A DNA stretch of 15,763 nucleotides from an uncultured Pseudomonadota bacterium (GCA_902767055.1 CACXFX010000063.1:1-15763); one strand, 5' to 3'. Shown: positions 1-7,173, numbered from the stretch's first letter. Program-made: numbers and translations. Notes: a model not told the origin generated them from the sequence alone.

Positions 1-980
1 ACCAAAATCCCCAAAGGAAAGACCATCAGCCATTTTAAGATATTTTGTGCCCAGAGCGGCAAGGCATATACCGAAAACGTGAAGAAATTATCTGTTTTGG
101 AAATTTTGGCACGATGCTCGGCCATTCTAAAAGACGAGGTAACCGATTTTAAGACCGAAAAACGAACTTTAGAATTTTGCCCGCCCTCGACATCCAAAAG
201 GGATACATTGCCGCGCTGAAAGACCATAAAATCTTTCGGCAAACCCTCGGCGCCTGTTTGTAAATTATAAAGTCGCCATTTAGTGCCGTCATAAGCTTCC
301 AACATTAAATCGGCGGCGACGGCTTTTTTACCCTCAATCAAGCGTACGCCATGCACAAGGCGTGTCGGTATGTTTTTTAAGGCAAGCAAATCCATGATAA
401 AACCGGCGCGTATGCGTTTTGTCGTTTTGACCGGCAACAAAGCCTCAACATTTTCATCAAGCGGCGTTTGATTGAAAATCGTAATGATTTGCTGAACTTC
501 ATTGCCCTCCAAGGCCGAAGCATCGGTGAAAATCCCTTCGATTGCAAGCATTTGCTGTTCATCAAAAATAGGCTTTTGAATGTCAATTTTTTCTTGCTTG
601 CGAATTTTACCGCGCGAATCTTCATTATCATAAACAGTTAAACGATAATAAAGATTTTGCGTACCTCTACGGCGTATTGAAGAAAGTTCAAGCCGGCCGG
701 TTTTTTCATCTTTTCTAATGCTGTAGCCCTTGGCTGAAATATCTTCATGCAAAACTTTGAATTTTGAATCACCGCTCGGTGTGGAAAGTACGACTTTAAC
801 CGGCCCGCCCAAAGCTTTAAATGAAATATGTGCATCGACAACCCAAACATCGGTTAAAGTATTCGGTTTGACATCAAAACCCCAATATTTGATTTTATAC
901 CAGGCGGTGTATGCTGTTAAACCTATGGATAGAAAGAGCAAAAAAAACAAAATTTTGCGCACATTTAAAAATTGTTTCAT
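1..980 (-). CDS. UUP1-family membrane protein (inactive transglutaminase-like domain), 3' end off window
   Basis: The reading frame is open from ATG at 980 to the left edge: 326 residues are visible and no stop is reached. An N-terminal membrane segment (about residues 9-27) is followed by a soluble, presumably periplasmic, region. Around residues 175-265 this looks like a transglutaminase-fold domain (for example 'IPTRLVHGVRLIEGKK' near 204-219), but the visible part has no cysteine at all, so a Cys-His-Asp transglutaminase site is absent. A second hydrophobic stretch begins at about residue 305, as expected for the start of the 7-TM half of UUP1-type proteins ('inactive transglutaminase fused to 7 transmembrane helices'). 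The start is supported by a GGA ribosome-binding site and by lying 12 nt after the upstream protease gene. UUP1 proteins are typically encoded beside a retropepsin-like protease and an ATP-grasp glutamate-ligase-like gene; the ligase would lie beyond the left edge. Molecular function is not established from the sequence. Confidence 0.8.
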   Translation of the reverse strand, partial: MKQFLNVRKILFFLLFLSIGLTAYTAWYKIKYWGFDVKPNTLTDVWVVDAHISFKALGGPVKVVLSTPSGDSKFKVLHEDISAKGYSIRKDEKTGRLELSSIRRRGTQNLYYRLTVYDNEDSRGKIRKQEKIDIQKPIFDEQQMLAIEGIFTDASALEGNEVQQIITIFNQTPLDENVEALLPVKTTKRIRAGFIMDLLALKNIPTRLVHGVRLIEGKKAVAADLMLEAYDGTKWRLYNLQTGAEGLPKDFMVFQRGNVSLLDVEGGQNSKVRFSVLKSVTSSFRMAEHRAKISKTDNFFTFSVYALPLWAQNILKWLMVFPLGIL

Positions 981-992
981 CGGCAAAAGTCC

Positions 993-1529
993 TTATTTTA
1001 GCGTATACGAAAGCGATGTATCGACGATAAAACGCCCTGAAAGAAGGCTTCGCCCGATAAGCCCCTGATATTCAAAATCATGGCGTTCGGCAAGCGTAAA
1101 TTCCGTCTTGATTTTTTGACCGCCGATTTTGATATCAAGCATTACTTTGACGCGATGCTCTTCTTGCTCAATACGTTTGATTTTAACGTTTTTAACAACG
1201 GGCTTTTCAAAATGATAACTTTCGTTTGAGGTGCTGTTAACAATATCAAAAGAAACCCATTTTTCGCCGTCACGCTCAAATTTTTTTAAGTTTTGTACAT
1301 CAATCGAAGATGTCGTTGCACCGGTGTCAATTCTGGCGATAAAAGCCGATTTCATCGGCAAAATATAAAAAGGCTCAATGGCGCCGATGATATTTGTCGG
1401 CCGGACAACTTCGACCTTTGTTGTTTTTTGCGACTGGGGAACAATGGCCGGTAAAATCGTTTGTTTTGTAGATTGCGTGCATCCGCCAAGCATCAAAAGG
1501 GCTCCTAAAACAACAATAAAATATTTCAT
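993..1529 (-). CDS. Lipoprotein with retropepsin-like aspartic protease domain (RimK-associated 'ATP-dependent zinc protease' family)
   Basis: The protein has 178 residues. The chosen ATG at 1529 is preceded by GAG and opens a lipoprotein signal with a lipobox ending LGGC (Cys17), so the mature protein should be anchored in the cell envelope. The frame also has an earlier ATG at 1613, but using it would bury the signal peptide. After a Thr/Gln/Lys-rich linker (about 18-45), the domain (about 46-178) contains the aspartic-protease signature IARIDTGATTSS with catalytic Asp68 in D-T-G-A, and ends with GLIGRSLLSGRFIVDTS, typical of this retropepsin-like family (Pfam Zn_protease). Despite the family's 'zinc protease' name, the motif is that of a pepsin-like aspartyl protease, which would act as a dimer. 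It lies 12 nt upstream of the UUP1 gene, the usual family neighbour. Confidence is high for the family and low for the substrate. Confidence 0.85.
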   Translation of the reverse strand: MKYFIVVLGALLMLGGCTQSTKQTILPAIVPQSQKTTKVEVVRPTNIIGAIEPFYILPMKSAFIARIDTGATTSSIDVQNLKKFERDGEKWVSFDIVNSTSNESYHFEKPVVKNVKIKRIEQEEHRVKVMLDIKIGGQKIKTEFTLAERHDFEYQGLIGRSLLSGRFIVDTSLSYTLK

Positions 1530-1554
1530 TTTTTTCTCATTTGGTATTAAAGTT

Positions 1555-1583
1555 AATTTATGTTTACAACATTTTATCTTCAA
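1555..1583 (-). promoter_or_regulatory. Candidate promoter for the protease-UUP1 pair
   Basis: On the minus strand TTGAAG (1578-1583), a 17-nt spacer and TAAATT (1555-1560) lie about 25 nt upstream of the ATG at 1529. The match to sigma-70 consensus is moderate and the region is very AT-rich, so chance matches are likely. An inverted repeat lies immediately upstream. Confidence 0.3.
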
Positions 1584-1585
1584 AT

Positions 1586-1626
1586 CAAAGCAAATCATCA
1601 AAATAAACAACAAAATATTTGCTTTG
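1586..1626. repeat. Perfect 10-bp inverted repeat between mltG and the protease gene
   Basis: CAAAGCAAAT (1586-1595) and ATTTGCTTTG (1617-1626) are exact reverse complements separated by 21 nt. There is no following T-run on the minus strand, so it is a poor intrinsic terminator for mltG. Its place just upstream of a candidate promoter would also fit a regulator-binding site. The function is unknown. Confidence 0.5.
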
Positions 1627-1635
1627 TTAAAAAAA

Positions 1636-2589
1636 TTATTTTTTCAGCCACAATCTGATATTTTCGTTATGTTCCGATAAGGTTTTTGCAAATCGGTGGC
1701 CGCCTTTTCCGTCAGCAACAAAATAAAGATATTGTGTTTGAGCAGGATCGGCCGCCGCCTCTAAAGCCGCTTTCCCGGGGCTACAAATCGGTGTCGGAGG
1801 CAAGCCTTTATAAAGATAAGTATTATAAGGACTGTCAATGCTTAAATCGTTTCGTTTTAAGCTGCGTTTTAAATCCGTTTTGCCGCCGGTTATGGCATAA
1901 ATCACTGTCGGATCGGTTTGAAGCGGCATATCAATATTTAACCGGTTGATAAAAACAGAAGCGACCATTTGCCTTTCGGCATTGACGCCGGTTTCTTTTT
2001 CAATAATCGAAGCCAAGATCAAAAGCTCGTTCTTGTCTTTTAAAGGCAGGTCTTCAGCCCTTTTTTGCCAGATTTCATCGAGTGCTTTTTGCATATCGGC
2101 TTTTGCTTTTTTGATGATACTGTCTTTTGTTTTTCCTTTGGCAAAAGTATATGTTTCGGGCAGCATCTCCCCCTCAAGAACATTTTGCGTCACGGTGCCT
2201 GATAAAAACTCATTTTGTTCAATTAAGGCAAGCATTTGTGCAGTCGTCAAGCCTTCGGGAAGTGTCAATTGATGCATAATAACTTTGCCTGAGGTCAATT
2301 TCTGTAAAATATCTTTTAATGTCATACCTTTTTCAATAAGATATTCGCCGGCTTTTAAGTTTTTATCAAATCCGTAAAATCGCATGGCAAGAAGCGCTAA
2401 AATCGGGTGAGATACAAACTTTTGATCCGCAAGTTTTTGGGCTGTTTTTTGCGCAGATCCGCCTTTTTGAATTTCAAATACGACAGACTCGGTCACAACG
2501 CTTTTAAAAAGTGCTCGGTCAACATATGTTAACGTTACAACGACGCTTACAACAAAAACAATCAGGATAAAAGCGAAAAATTTTTTCAT
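1636..2589 (-). CDS. mltG: Endolytic murein transglycosylase MltG (YceG-like)
   Basis: The protein has 317 residues. MltG is an inner-membrane lytic transglycosylase that cleaves nascent glycan strands and is thought to end their elongation. An N-terminal membrane anchor (about 4-22) is followed by a LysM-like region (about 36-105, including GEYLIEKGMTLKDILQKLTSGK) and the YceG catalytic domain with ASIIEKETGVNAERQMVASVFINRL (194-217, read in part). The catalytic glutamate is most likely Glu197, the first E of EKET, by comparison with E. coli Glu218. The family's C-terminal motifs DSPYNTY and GLPPTPICSPG are present. The start ATG overlaps the fabF stop (ATGA, 2586-2589), which fixes the start and suggests translational coupling. 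The order acpP-fabF-mltG is common in alphaproteobacteria. Length and motifs are normal for the family. Confidence 0.96.
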   Translation of the reverse strand: MKKFFAFILIVFVVSVVVTLTYVDRALFKSVVTESVVFEIQKGGSAQKTAQKLADQKFVSHPILALLAMRFYGFDKNLKAGEYLIEKGMTLKDILQKLTSGKVIMHQLTLPEGLTTAQMLALIEQNEFLSGTVTQNVLEGEMLPETYTFAKGKTKDSIIKKAKADMQKALDEIWQKRAEDLPLKDKNELLILASIIEKETGVNAERQMVASVFINRLNIDMPLQTDPTVIYAITGGKTDLKRSLKRNDLSIDSPYNTYLYKGLPPTPICSPGKAALEAAADPAQTQYLYFVADGKGGHRFAKTLSEHNENIRLWLKK

Positions 2590-3854
2590 TCGTACTTTTT
2601 CAAAACAAGTGTTGCATTTGTTCCGCCAAAACCAAAAGAGTTAGACATCGCTGCTTTAATATTGCGTTTTTTTGGTTTTAAGGGTACCAAATCCATATCT
2701 TTGAGCTCGTCTTCCGGGTCTTCCAAATTAAGTGTTGCCGGGCAGATTTGATCGACAATGGACATAGTTGTAAACACGGCCTCAACCGAACCGGCCGCAC
2801 CGAGCAGATGTCCGATAGAAGATTTTGTTGATGACATCGAAATATTTTTGGTCAGCTCGCCGAAAACATTTTTCACGGCTAAAGCTTCACCGACGTCACC
2901 GGCCGGTGTCGAAGTCCCGTGGGCGTTGATATAATCGATATCCTCCGGTTTAACGCCGTTTTGCAGGGCCTTTTTCAAAGCCATTTTCATTGCGCGTTCA
3001 GCACCTTCTCCCGAGGGTGTTGTGATATGATAAGCATCGGCCGAAACACCATATCCGACCACTTCGGCATAAATTTTGGCGCCGCGTTTTAAGGCATGTT
3101 CCAAATCTTCTAAAACAAGGGCTCCGGCCCCTTCGCCCATCACAAACCCCGAGCGATTTTTATCCCATGGGCGAGACGCTTTTTGCGGAGCATCATTAAA
3201 ATCAGAGGTTAATGCACGCATGCGTGCAAATCCGCCTAAGCCCAAAACGTTGATTGCTGCTTCTGCCGAGCCGGCAAGCATCACATCGGCATCACCTCTT
3301 TTGATGATTTCGTAAGCTTCACCGATGGCATGTGCACCGGTTGAACAAGCTGAAACGCAAGCCTCGTTCGGGCCTTTTAACCCAAAACGAATTGAAAGAT
3401 TACCCGAGATTAAATTAATCAAAACAGAAGGGATGAAAAATGGTGAAACACAACGCATTCCCATTTCGTTAAAAGCAAGAGAGCTGTCATAAATTGTTTG
3501 TAAACCGCCGATACCGGATCCCATCAGTACGCCATAGCGCTCTTGGTCTTCTTGTGTTTCGGGGATAAAACCGCTGTCTTCGATTGCTTCGATACCGGCA
3601 CCCATGCCGTAAACAATAAATTTATCATTTTTCTTTTGATCTTTGAGAGGTAAAACCTTGTTGATATCAAATTCACCCTCATTTTCGCCCCACGGCACAC
3701 GACCGGCAATGGTGACCGGAATATCTTTCAAATCCATATCCGCGATATTGACAATACCGCTGTCACAAGAAAGCAAGCGCTTCCAATTGTGCTTGACACC
3801 GACACCTAAAGGAGAAACAATACCCATACCTGTGATGACGACTCTTTTTTGCAT
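2586..3854 (-). CDS. fabF: Beta-ketoacyl-ACP synthase II (FabF)
   Basis: The protein has 422 residues and condenses malonyl-ACP with acyl-ACP in the elongation step of type II fatty-acid synthesis in the cytosol. The start at 3854 gives MQKRVVITGMGIVSPLG, the standard KAS-II N-terminus, and has an AGAGG ribosome-binding site 8 nt upstream. The frame extends 11 codons further but those match no family sequence. The active-site Cys170 lies in SACSTGAH, His312 in AHGTSTPAGD and His349 in IGHLLGAAGS; the C-terminal NSFGFGGTNA motif is intact. The gene follows acpP, with a hairpin between them, and its stop overlaps the mltG start. Its substrate carrier, ACP, is therefore encoded directly upstream. 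KAS-II rather than KAS-I is chosen from the N-terminal sequence, length and the acpP-fabF order. Confidence 0.97.
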   Translation of the reverse strand: MQKRVVITGMGIVSPLGVGVKHNWKRLLSCDSGIVNIADMDLKDIPVTIAGRVPWGENEGEFDINKVLPLKDQKKNDKFIVYGMGAGIEAIEDSGFIPETQEDQERYGVLMGSGIGGLQTIYDSSLAFNEMGMRCVSPFFIPSVLINLISGNLSIRFGLKGPNEACVSACSTGAHAIGEAYEIIKRGDADVMLAGSAEAAINVLGLGGFARMRALTSDFNDAPQKASRPWDKNRSGFVMGEGAGALVLEDLEHALKRGAKIYAEVVGYGVSADAYHITTPSGEGAERAMKMALKKALQNGVKPEDIDYINAHGTSTPAGDVGEALAVKNVFGELTKNISMSSTKSSIGHLLGAAGSVEAVFTTMSIVDQICPATLNLEDPEDELKDMDLVPLKPKKRNIKAAMSNSFGFGGTNATLVLKKYE

Positions 3855-3886
3855 GAAAAAAACCTCTTTAAATCTGTTTGAGCACA

Positions 3887-3915
3887 AAAAACTCGCTTAA
3901 ACACAGCGAGTTTTT
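3887..3915 (-). terminator. Hairpin terminator/attenuator between acpP and fabF
   Basis: AAAAACTCGCT (3887-3897) and AGCGAGTTTTT (3905-3915) form an 11-bp stem with a 7-nt loop (3898-3904). Read on either strand the stem ends in a U-run, so it can act as an intrinsic terminator after acpP. fabF begins 33 nt further on with no obvious promoter of its own, so partial termination, giving more acpP than fabF mRNA, is the likely role (inference). Confidence 0.75.
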
Positions 3916-3939
3916 ATGCTTTAAATTAAGCTGCAAGAC

Positions 3940-4173
3940 TTACGCATTTTTTGAAAGATAATCAATCGCATCTTTCACTGTTAAAATCTTCTCGGCGGCA
4001 TCATCAGGAATTTCGCAACCGAATTCTTCCTCAAAGGCCATAACGAGCTCAACCGTATCCAAGCTGTCAGCACCCAAATCATCAATGAAGCTTGCGCTCT
4101 CGGTGACTTTTGATTCTTCGACGCCAAGATGCTCGGCAACGATTTTTTTAACGCGATTTGCGGTATCAGTCAT
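3940..4173 (-). CDS. acpP: Acyl carrier protein
   Basis: The protein has 77 residues and is the acidic carrier of acyl chains in fatty-acid and lipid A synthesis. Ser37 in GADSLDTVE is the 4'-phosphopantetheine attachment site; [11 protein letters not shown] and [10 protein letters not shown] are the standard ACP helix I-II and helix II-III motifs. The ATG at 4173 has a GAGG site 9 nt upstream; an upstream in-frame TTG would place that GAGG inside the gene, so it is rejected. acpP is the first gene of the acpP-fabF-mltG group. fabD and fabG, which precede acpP in many proteobacteria, are not upstream here: the next gene diverges. It probably has its own promoter in 4174-4451. Confidence 0.98.
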   Translation of the reverse strand: MTDTANRVKKIVAEHLGVEESKVTESASFIDDLGADSLDTVELVMAFEEEFGCEIPDDAAEKILTVKDAIDYLSKNA

Positions 4174-4236
4174 GTATTTAAACCTCAAATAAAATTAAAA
4201 CAAATTTCGGACTTTTAACTAAGTCTTGAAACCCTT

Positions 4237-4263
4237 GTTATCAAATTTATATGCTTTTGACAA
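4237..4263 (-). promoter_or_regulatory. acpP: Candidate acpP promoter
   Basis: On the minus strand TTGTCA (4258-4263, 5/6 to consensus), a short 15-nt spacer and GATAAC (4237-4242, 4/6) lie about 64 nt upstream of the acpP ATG. The spacer is shorter than the ideal 17 nt. The acpP gene is highly expressed in bacteria and nothing upstream could co-transcribe it, so a promoter must lie in this gap. Confidence 0.4.
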
Positions 4264-4343
4264 GCTTTTTTTAAAAATTAAGCAACAAAAAGTCTTAAAA
4301 TTTGAGTAAGTCTTTGTTTTTTATGTATTTTTATTTTATGCCT

Positions 4344-4372
4344 TTGACGAATAATCCGTGCATAAAAATACT
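4344..4372 (+). promoter_or_regulatory. Candidate promoter for the pilin-like/YD-repeat gene and tag
   Basis: TTGACG (4344-4349, 5/6), a 17-nt spacer and AATACT (4367-4372, 4/6) lie about 80 nt upstream of the ATG at 4452. This is the best-spaced plus-strand candidate in the 278-nt divergent gap. The gene itself has a strong AGGAGAG ribosome-binding site at 4441-4447. Confidence 0.45.
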
Positions 4373-4451
4373 TTTGATAACAGAATATATAGAAAATATT
4401 AACCTTTTAGTGTTTCAATAAGTCCAAACCTTATAAGTTAAGGAGAGAGTA

Positions 4452-5864
4452 ATGCGCGATATTTGCGAAAAAGGCCGCTCGCTTGTTCATACGATAGGGC
4501 TTTTGATGTTAATCGCCGTTTTAAGTGCTTTTGGCATTTTTGTAATCACTGTTTTTTGGCATCATTCCAAAATCAGTGATATGACGTCGTTTATGGGTGA
4601 GTTTTTTCAAAAATATCAGGAAAATGTTCAGGATTTGTTGAGGCAAAAGGCCTCATTAAACGGCCCGACATTTTTGAAAAATTACGGTTTGATTGATCAA
4701 TGTGATGAATCTGTCAGTATGTTTGATCGTCAAAAAACGGTTTGCCGTCTGCCGTTGGGTGAATTTGATTTGACGACTTCATTTGATAATCCTTACATGT
4801 ACACTCTTGTTTCCGTACACTTTAATGACATGTATAAACGCCAATCTTGCGAGCAATTTTTACGTGTCGGTTGGGAAAAAGTTTTGCCGCCGTATTTTTT
4901 CGGAGATAACGGTTATATCGGTACGGTTGCCGAAAATAATCAGGGAAAAGTTTATTTTTCGTACAATCCGAAATATATTGCTGAAGGTGCTCAGCGTATA
5001 CCGACCGAAGATCATTTAAAATCCGTGTGTAAAATTTGTAAAAAAAGCCGTTATTGCACAATACAATTTTCTCTTGAACTCAGTGAAAAAACAATCGGAC
5101 AAGTTATTTTTCCCTCAGAATTGGCAGGTGACAGTGAAAAAACAGCCGATGATGAAAACGCTGAAATTTCACAAGAAGGCGATACTTACACCAAAACAAG
5201 CGGTGATTATCAGGAATACGTGACTTATAACAGCAACGGAACATTTTCAGGAGCGACGTTTTCCGGCGGTTCACTCGGTGTGACGTATGAGGGTACTTAT
5301 AATTCTCGCGGTATTACCTCTTATAAAAGTTATACGGATGCAAATAAGACAAACCTTGTAAAGAAAATTGATAATATTACCTATGACAAAGACGGCAATA
5401 TCCAATCTTACCAAAGAGATTCCAAAAAAATCGTTTTAATCGGTAATGCGGATGACTGTTTGATTATGGATGGAAATAATAACGGCAAGCAATTCGGTCA
5501 TTGCGAAGATATTTTTGCCGATGCCGTATCGTCTTTGAGCTTAAACTATGATAAAGACGGTCGTTTGAGTGAAGTTTCAACCGATGGCGCAGAAAGTAAC
5601 TCATATAAATTTATTTATGACGCCAACGGAAAACTTATCAGATATTGCAATGCGGCAACACAAGAATGCTACAGCGTTCCGGAGGGAAGAACAATTCAAG
5701 ACATTATTAAACAAAATGTCCCTGAAACAATCAATAAATTTGATAAACTTTATAATCCTGTTGAAGAACAACCCTCAAAACCGAAACGACGCATTTATAC
5801 CTATGAGGAGGCTTTGGAAAAAGCCAAAGATAACGGCAATACGATTAAAATGATGTTTAAATAA
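4452..5864 (+). CDS. Unrecognised membrane protein: pilin-like N-terminus plus YD-like repeats
   Basis: The protein has 470 residues; I do not recognise the full-length family. The N-terminus reads CEKGRSLVHTIG then a hydrophobic helix (about 14-36), which has the form of a type IV prepilin leader: short charged leader, Gly8, then a hydrophobic stretch. The position that is normally Glu5 of a mature pilin is His13 here. Residues 40-220 are soluble, with cysteines at 84, 98, 133, 193, 196 and 202. An acidic linker (about 226-245) follows. Residues 250-400 hold about five Y-[ND]-x-x-G units (259, 283, 311, 366, 389), such as ITYDKDGNIQSY and FIYDANGKLIRY, resembling the YD repeats of RHS and wall-associated proteins. 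The C-terminus is Lys/Pro-rich and charged. The ribosome-binding site is strong, and tag starts 2 nt after its stop, suggesting co-transcription. Probable location: anchored in the inner membrane with an extracytoplasmic domain, or in a pseudopilus. Function unknown. Confidence 0.75.
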   Translation: MRDICEKGRSLVHTIGLLMLIAVLSAFGIFVITVFWHHSKISDMTSFMGEFFQKYQENVQDLLRQKASLNGPTFLKNYGLIDQCDESVSMFDRQKTVCRLPLGEFDLTTSFDNPYMYTLVSVHFNDMYKRQSCEQFLRVGWEKVLPPYFFGDNGYIGTVAENNQGKVYFSYNPKYIAEGAQRIPTEDHLKSVCKICKKSRYCTIQFSLELSEKTIGQVIFPSELAGDSEKTADDENAEISQEGDTYTKTSGDYQEYVTYNSNGTFSGATFSGGSLGVTYEGTYNSRGITSYKSYTDANKTNLVKKIDNITYDKDGNIQSYQRDSKKIVLIGNADDCLIMDGNNNGKQFGHCEDIFADAVSSLSLNYDKDGRLSEVSTDGAESNSYKFIYDANGKLIRYCNAATQECYSVPEGRTIQDIIKQNVPETINKFDKLYNPVEEQPSKPKRRIYTYEEALEKAKDNGNTIKMMFK

Positions 5865-5866
5865 AA

Positions 5867-6490
5867 ATGTCATATTGCAACTGGGAAAATACATCACCTT
5901 TAAACATAAAGTATCATGATGAGGAATGGGGCCTTCCGCTGCATGATGATATCAGGCAGTTTGAATTTTTGATGATGGAAGTGATGCAATGCGGCCTAAA
6001 TTGGAATATGATGATAAATAAAAGAGAGATTTTCAGAGCATGCTTTAATCATTTTCATTTTGATAAAATTGCCGCTTATGACCAAAATGACATTGACCGG
6101 ATAATGAAAACCGAAGGGATGATAAAAAGTGTCCGTAAGATTGAGGCAATTATATTAAATGCCAAGTGCTTTCAAAAAATCAGGCAGGAATTCGGTTCAT
6201 TTGATGCTTATTTATGGGCTTATTCGGGCGGCAAAACAATTTTATATGACGGGCACGAAAAAGGTTATATTCCGGTTTCAAACGGTTTGTCAGATCGTAT
6301 CAGTAAAGACTTAAAAAAACGTGGTTTTAAGTATTTGGGGCCGACAACAATATATTCTCATTTGCAAGCATGCGGCATCATTAACGATCATGATAAAAAT
6401 TGTGTGCGCTACCGGTATATCGTGGAGCATTTTCAAAGCATTCGCAAACATACTGACAATGAAAAAGGCGTTTGCTTTTACGGTAAATAA
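5867..6490 (+). CDS. tag: DNA-3-methyladenine glycosylase I
   Basis: The protein has 207 residues and excises 3-methyladenine from alkylated DNA, starting base-excision repair in the cytosol. Alignment by eye with E. coli Tag is nearly collinear: Cys4, His17, His175 and Cys179 are the zinc ligands, Glu38 is the key active-site residue in EVMQCGLNW, and KKRGFKYLGPTTIYSHLQACG matches the E. coli KKRGFKFVGTTICYSFMQACG region (read in part). The tail after residue 187 is about 20 residues longer than in E. coli and matches nothing I know. The start is 2 nt after the stop of the pilin-like gene, with no separate ribosome-binding site of note, so it is probably translated from the same mRNA. It converges with the RHH gene after a 3-nt gap. 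Confidence 0.96.
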   Translation: MSYCNWENTSPLNIKYHDEEWGLPLHDDIRQFEFLMMEVMQCGLNWNMMINKREIFRACFNHFHFDKIAAYDQNDIDRIMKTEGMIKSVRKIEAIILNAKCFQKIRQEFGSFDAYLWAYSGGKTILYDGHEKGYIPVSNGLSDRISKDLKKRGFKYLGPTTIYSHLQACGIINDHDKNCVRYRYIVEHFQSIRKHTDNEKGVCFYGK

Positions 6491-6493
6491 AAA

Positions 6494-6700
6494 TTAGAGT
6501 TTTTGAATTTCTTGCAAGATATAGACTCTCAAAGCGCTTGAAAGGCTTTTGTCTTTGCGGGTTTGGTCGATTTGAGTCACAAGATCGGCGATGTTTGTTT
6601 TTTTGGATTTTGCTATTTGTTTTAAGGCATCATAAAATTCATCTTCTAACGTGAAGCTTGTTGCGTGCCTGCCGCCAATCATGACCGAAATTTTTTTCAT
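6494..6700 (-). CDS. Ribbon-helix-helix domain protein (RHH_4 type)
   Basis: The protein has 68 residues. The opening strand and helix, HATSFTLEDEFYDALKQIA, followed by SLSSALRVYILQEI at the C-terminus, match the small alphaproteobacterial RHH_4 family, in which a single RHH fold makes up almost the whole protein. RHH proteins dimerise and insert a beta-ribbon into the DNA major groove, so a DNA-binding regulator is the simplest reading; its targets are unknown. Its ATG overlaps the sspB stop (ATGA, 6697-6700), so the two are translationally coupled. It is the last gene of the operon and converges with tag. Confidence 0.85.
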   Translation of the reverse strand: MKKISVMIGGRHATSFTLEDEFYDALKQIAKSKKTNIADLVTQIDQTRKDKSLSSALRVYILQEIQKL

Positions 6701-7167
6701 TTATGCTTCCGAAATTTATCGATTGAAATGATTTCAGCCGGTGTATTTTGCGATTTTTGAGATGTGTCTTTGATTTCAACTTCTTCAAGCGGTGTTGCGT
6801 GTTCGGGGGCTTCAAAGCTCAAACCGAATTTGGCATAGGGGTCGGCAAAGTAGGTAATGGCCTTAAAAGGAATGACAAGCGTATACGGCACGCCGCCAAA
6901 TACAAGCTCAACCGAAAATTTATCTTTATCAACGGTCAGGGCTGAAAACTGATGCTGTAAAACAATTGTCATATTTTCAGGGTATTGAATTTGGAGCATT
7001 TTGGGAATTTTAACACCTGCGGCGTTTGTCTTAAAGGTAATATAAAAATGATTTTCTCCGGGCAGGCCTTGCTCGGAGGCAATCGATAAAGCGTCTTTCA
7101 CAACACCCAAAAGATTGTTGCTGATTAAAACGTCATAATCAATTTTATCCAAAAAATCTTGCATCAT
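6697..7167 (-). CDS. sspB: ClpXP adaptor SspB, alphaproteobacterial type
   Basis: The protein has 156 residues and delivers ssrA-tagged, ribosome-rescued proteins to ClpXP in the cytosol. Family signatures are clear: GLPGENHFYITFKT (34-47), MTIVLQHQF (66-74), FGGVPYTLVIPF (90-101) and FADPYAKFGLSF (107-118). After an acidic, poorly conserved linker (about 120-142) the C-terminus ISIDKFRKHK (147-156) has the form of the SspB ClpX-binding tail. Two adjacent ATGs (7167, 7164) are possible starts; the second sits at the better distance (7 nt) from AAGG. It lies 6 nt after the six-cysteine protein gene and overlaps the RHH gene. Confidence 0.95.
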   Translation of the reverse strand: MMQDFLDKIDYDVLISNNLLGVVKDALSIASEQGLPGENHFYITFKTNAAGVKIPKMLQIQYPENMTIVLQHQFSALTVDKDKFSVELVFGGVPYTLVIPFKAITYFADPYAKFGLSFEAPEHATPLEEVEIKDTSQKSQNTPAEIISIDKFRKHK

Positions 7168-7173
7168 CGTACC

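Noticed and set aside
993..1529. Retropepsin motif as a sign of a retroelement
   Set aside because: The DTGA domain matches the bacterial RimK/UUP1-associated protease family, and no reverse transcriptase or integrase is present.
1530..1613. Longer protease gene starting at ATG 1613
   Set aside because: It would bury the lipoprotein signal peptide behind 28 residues that resemble nothing in the family.
3855..3887. Longer fabF with 11 extra N-terminal codons
   Set aside because: The AGAGG ribosome-binding site and the standard KAS N-terminus point to ATG 3854.
6494..7167. RHH gene overlapping its neighbour, suggesting a toxin-antitoxin pair
   Set aside because: The overlapping partner has all the hallmarks of SspB, and the RHH protein matches the stand-alone RHH_4 family rather than an antitoxin with a toxin-binding tail.
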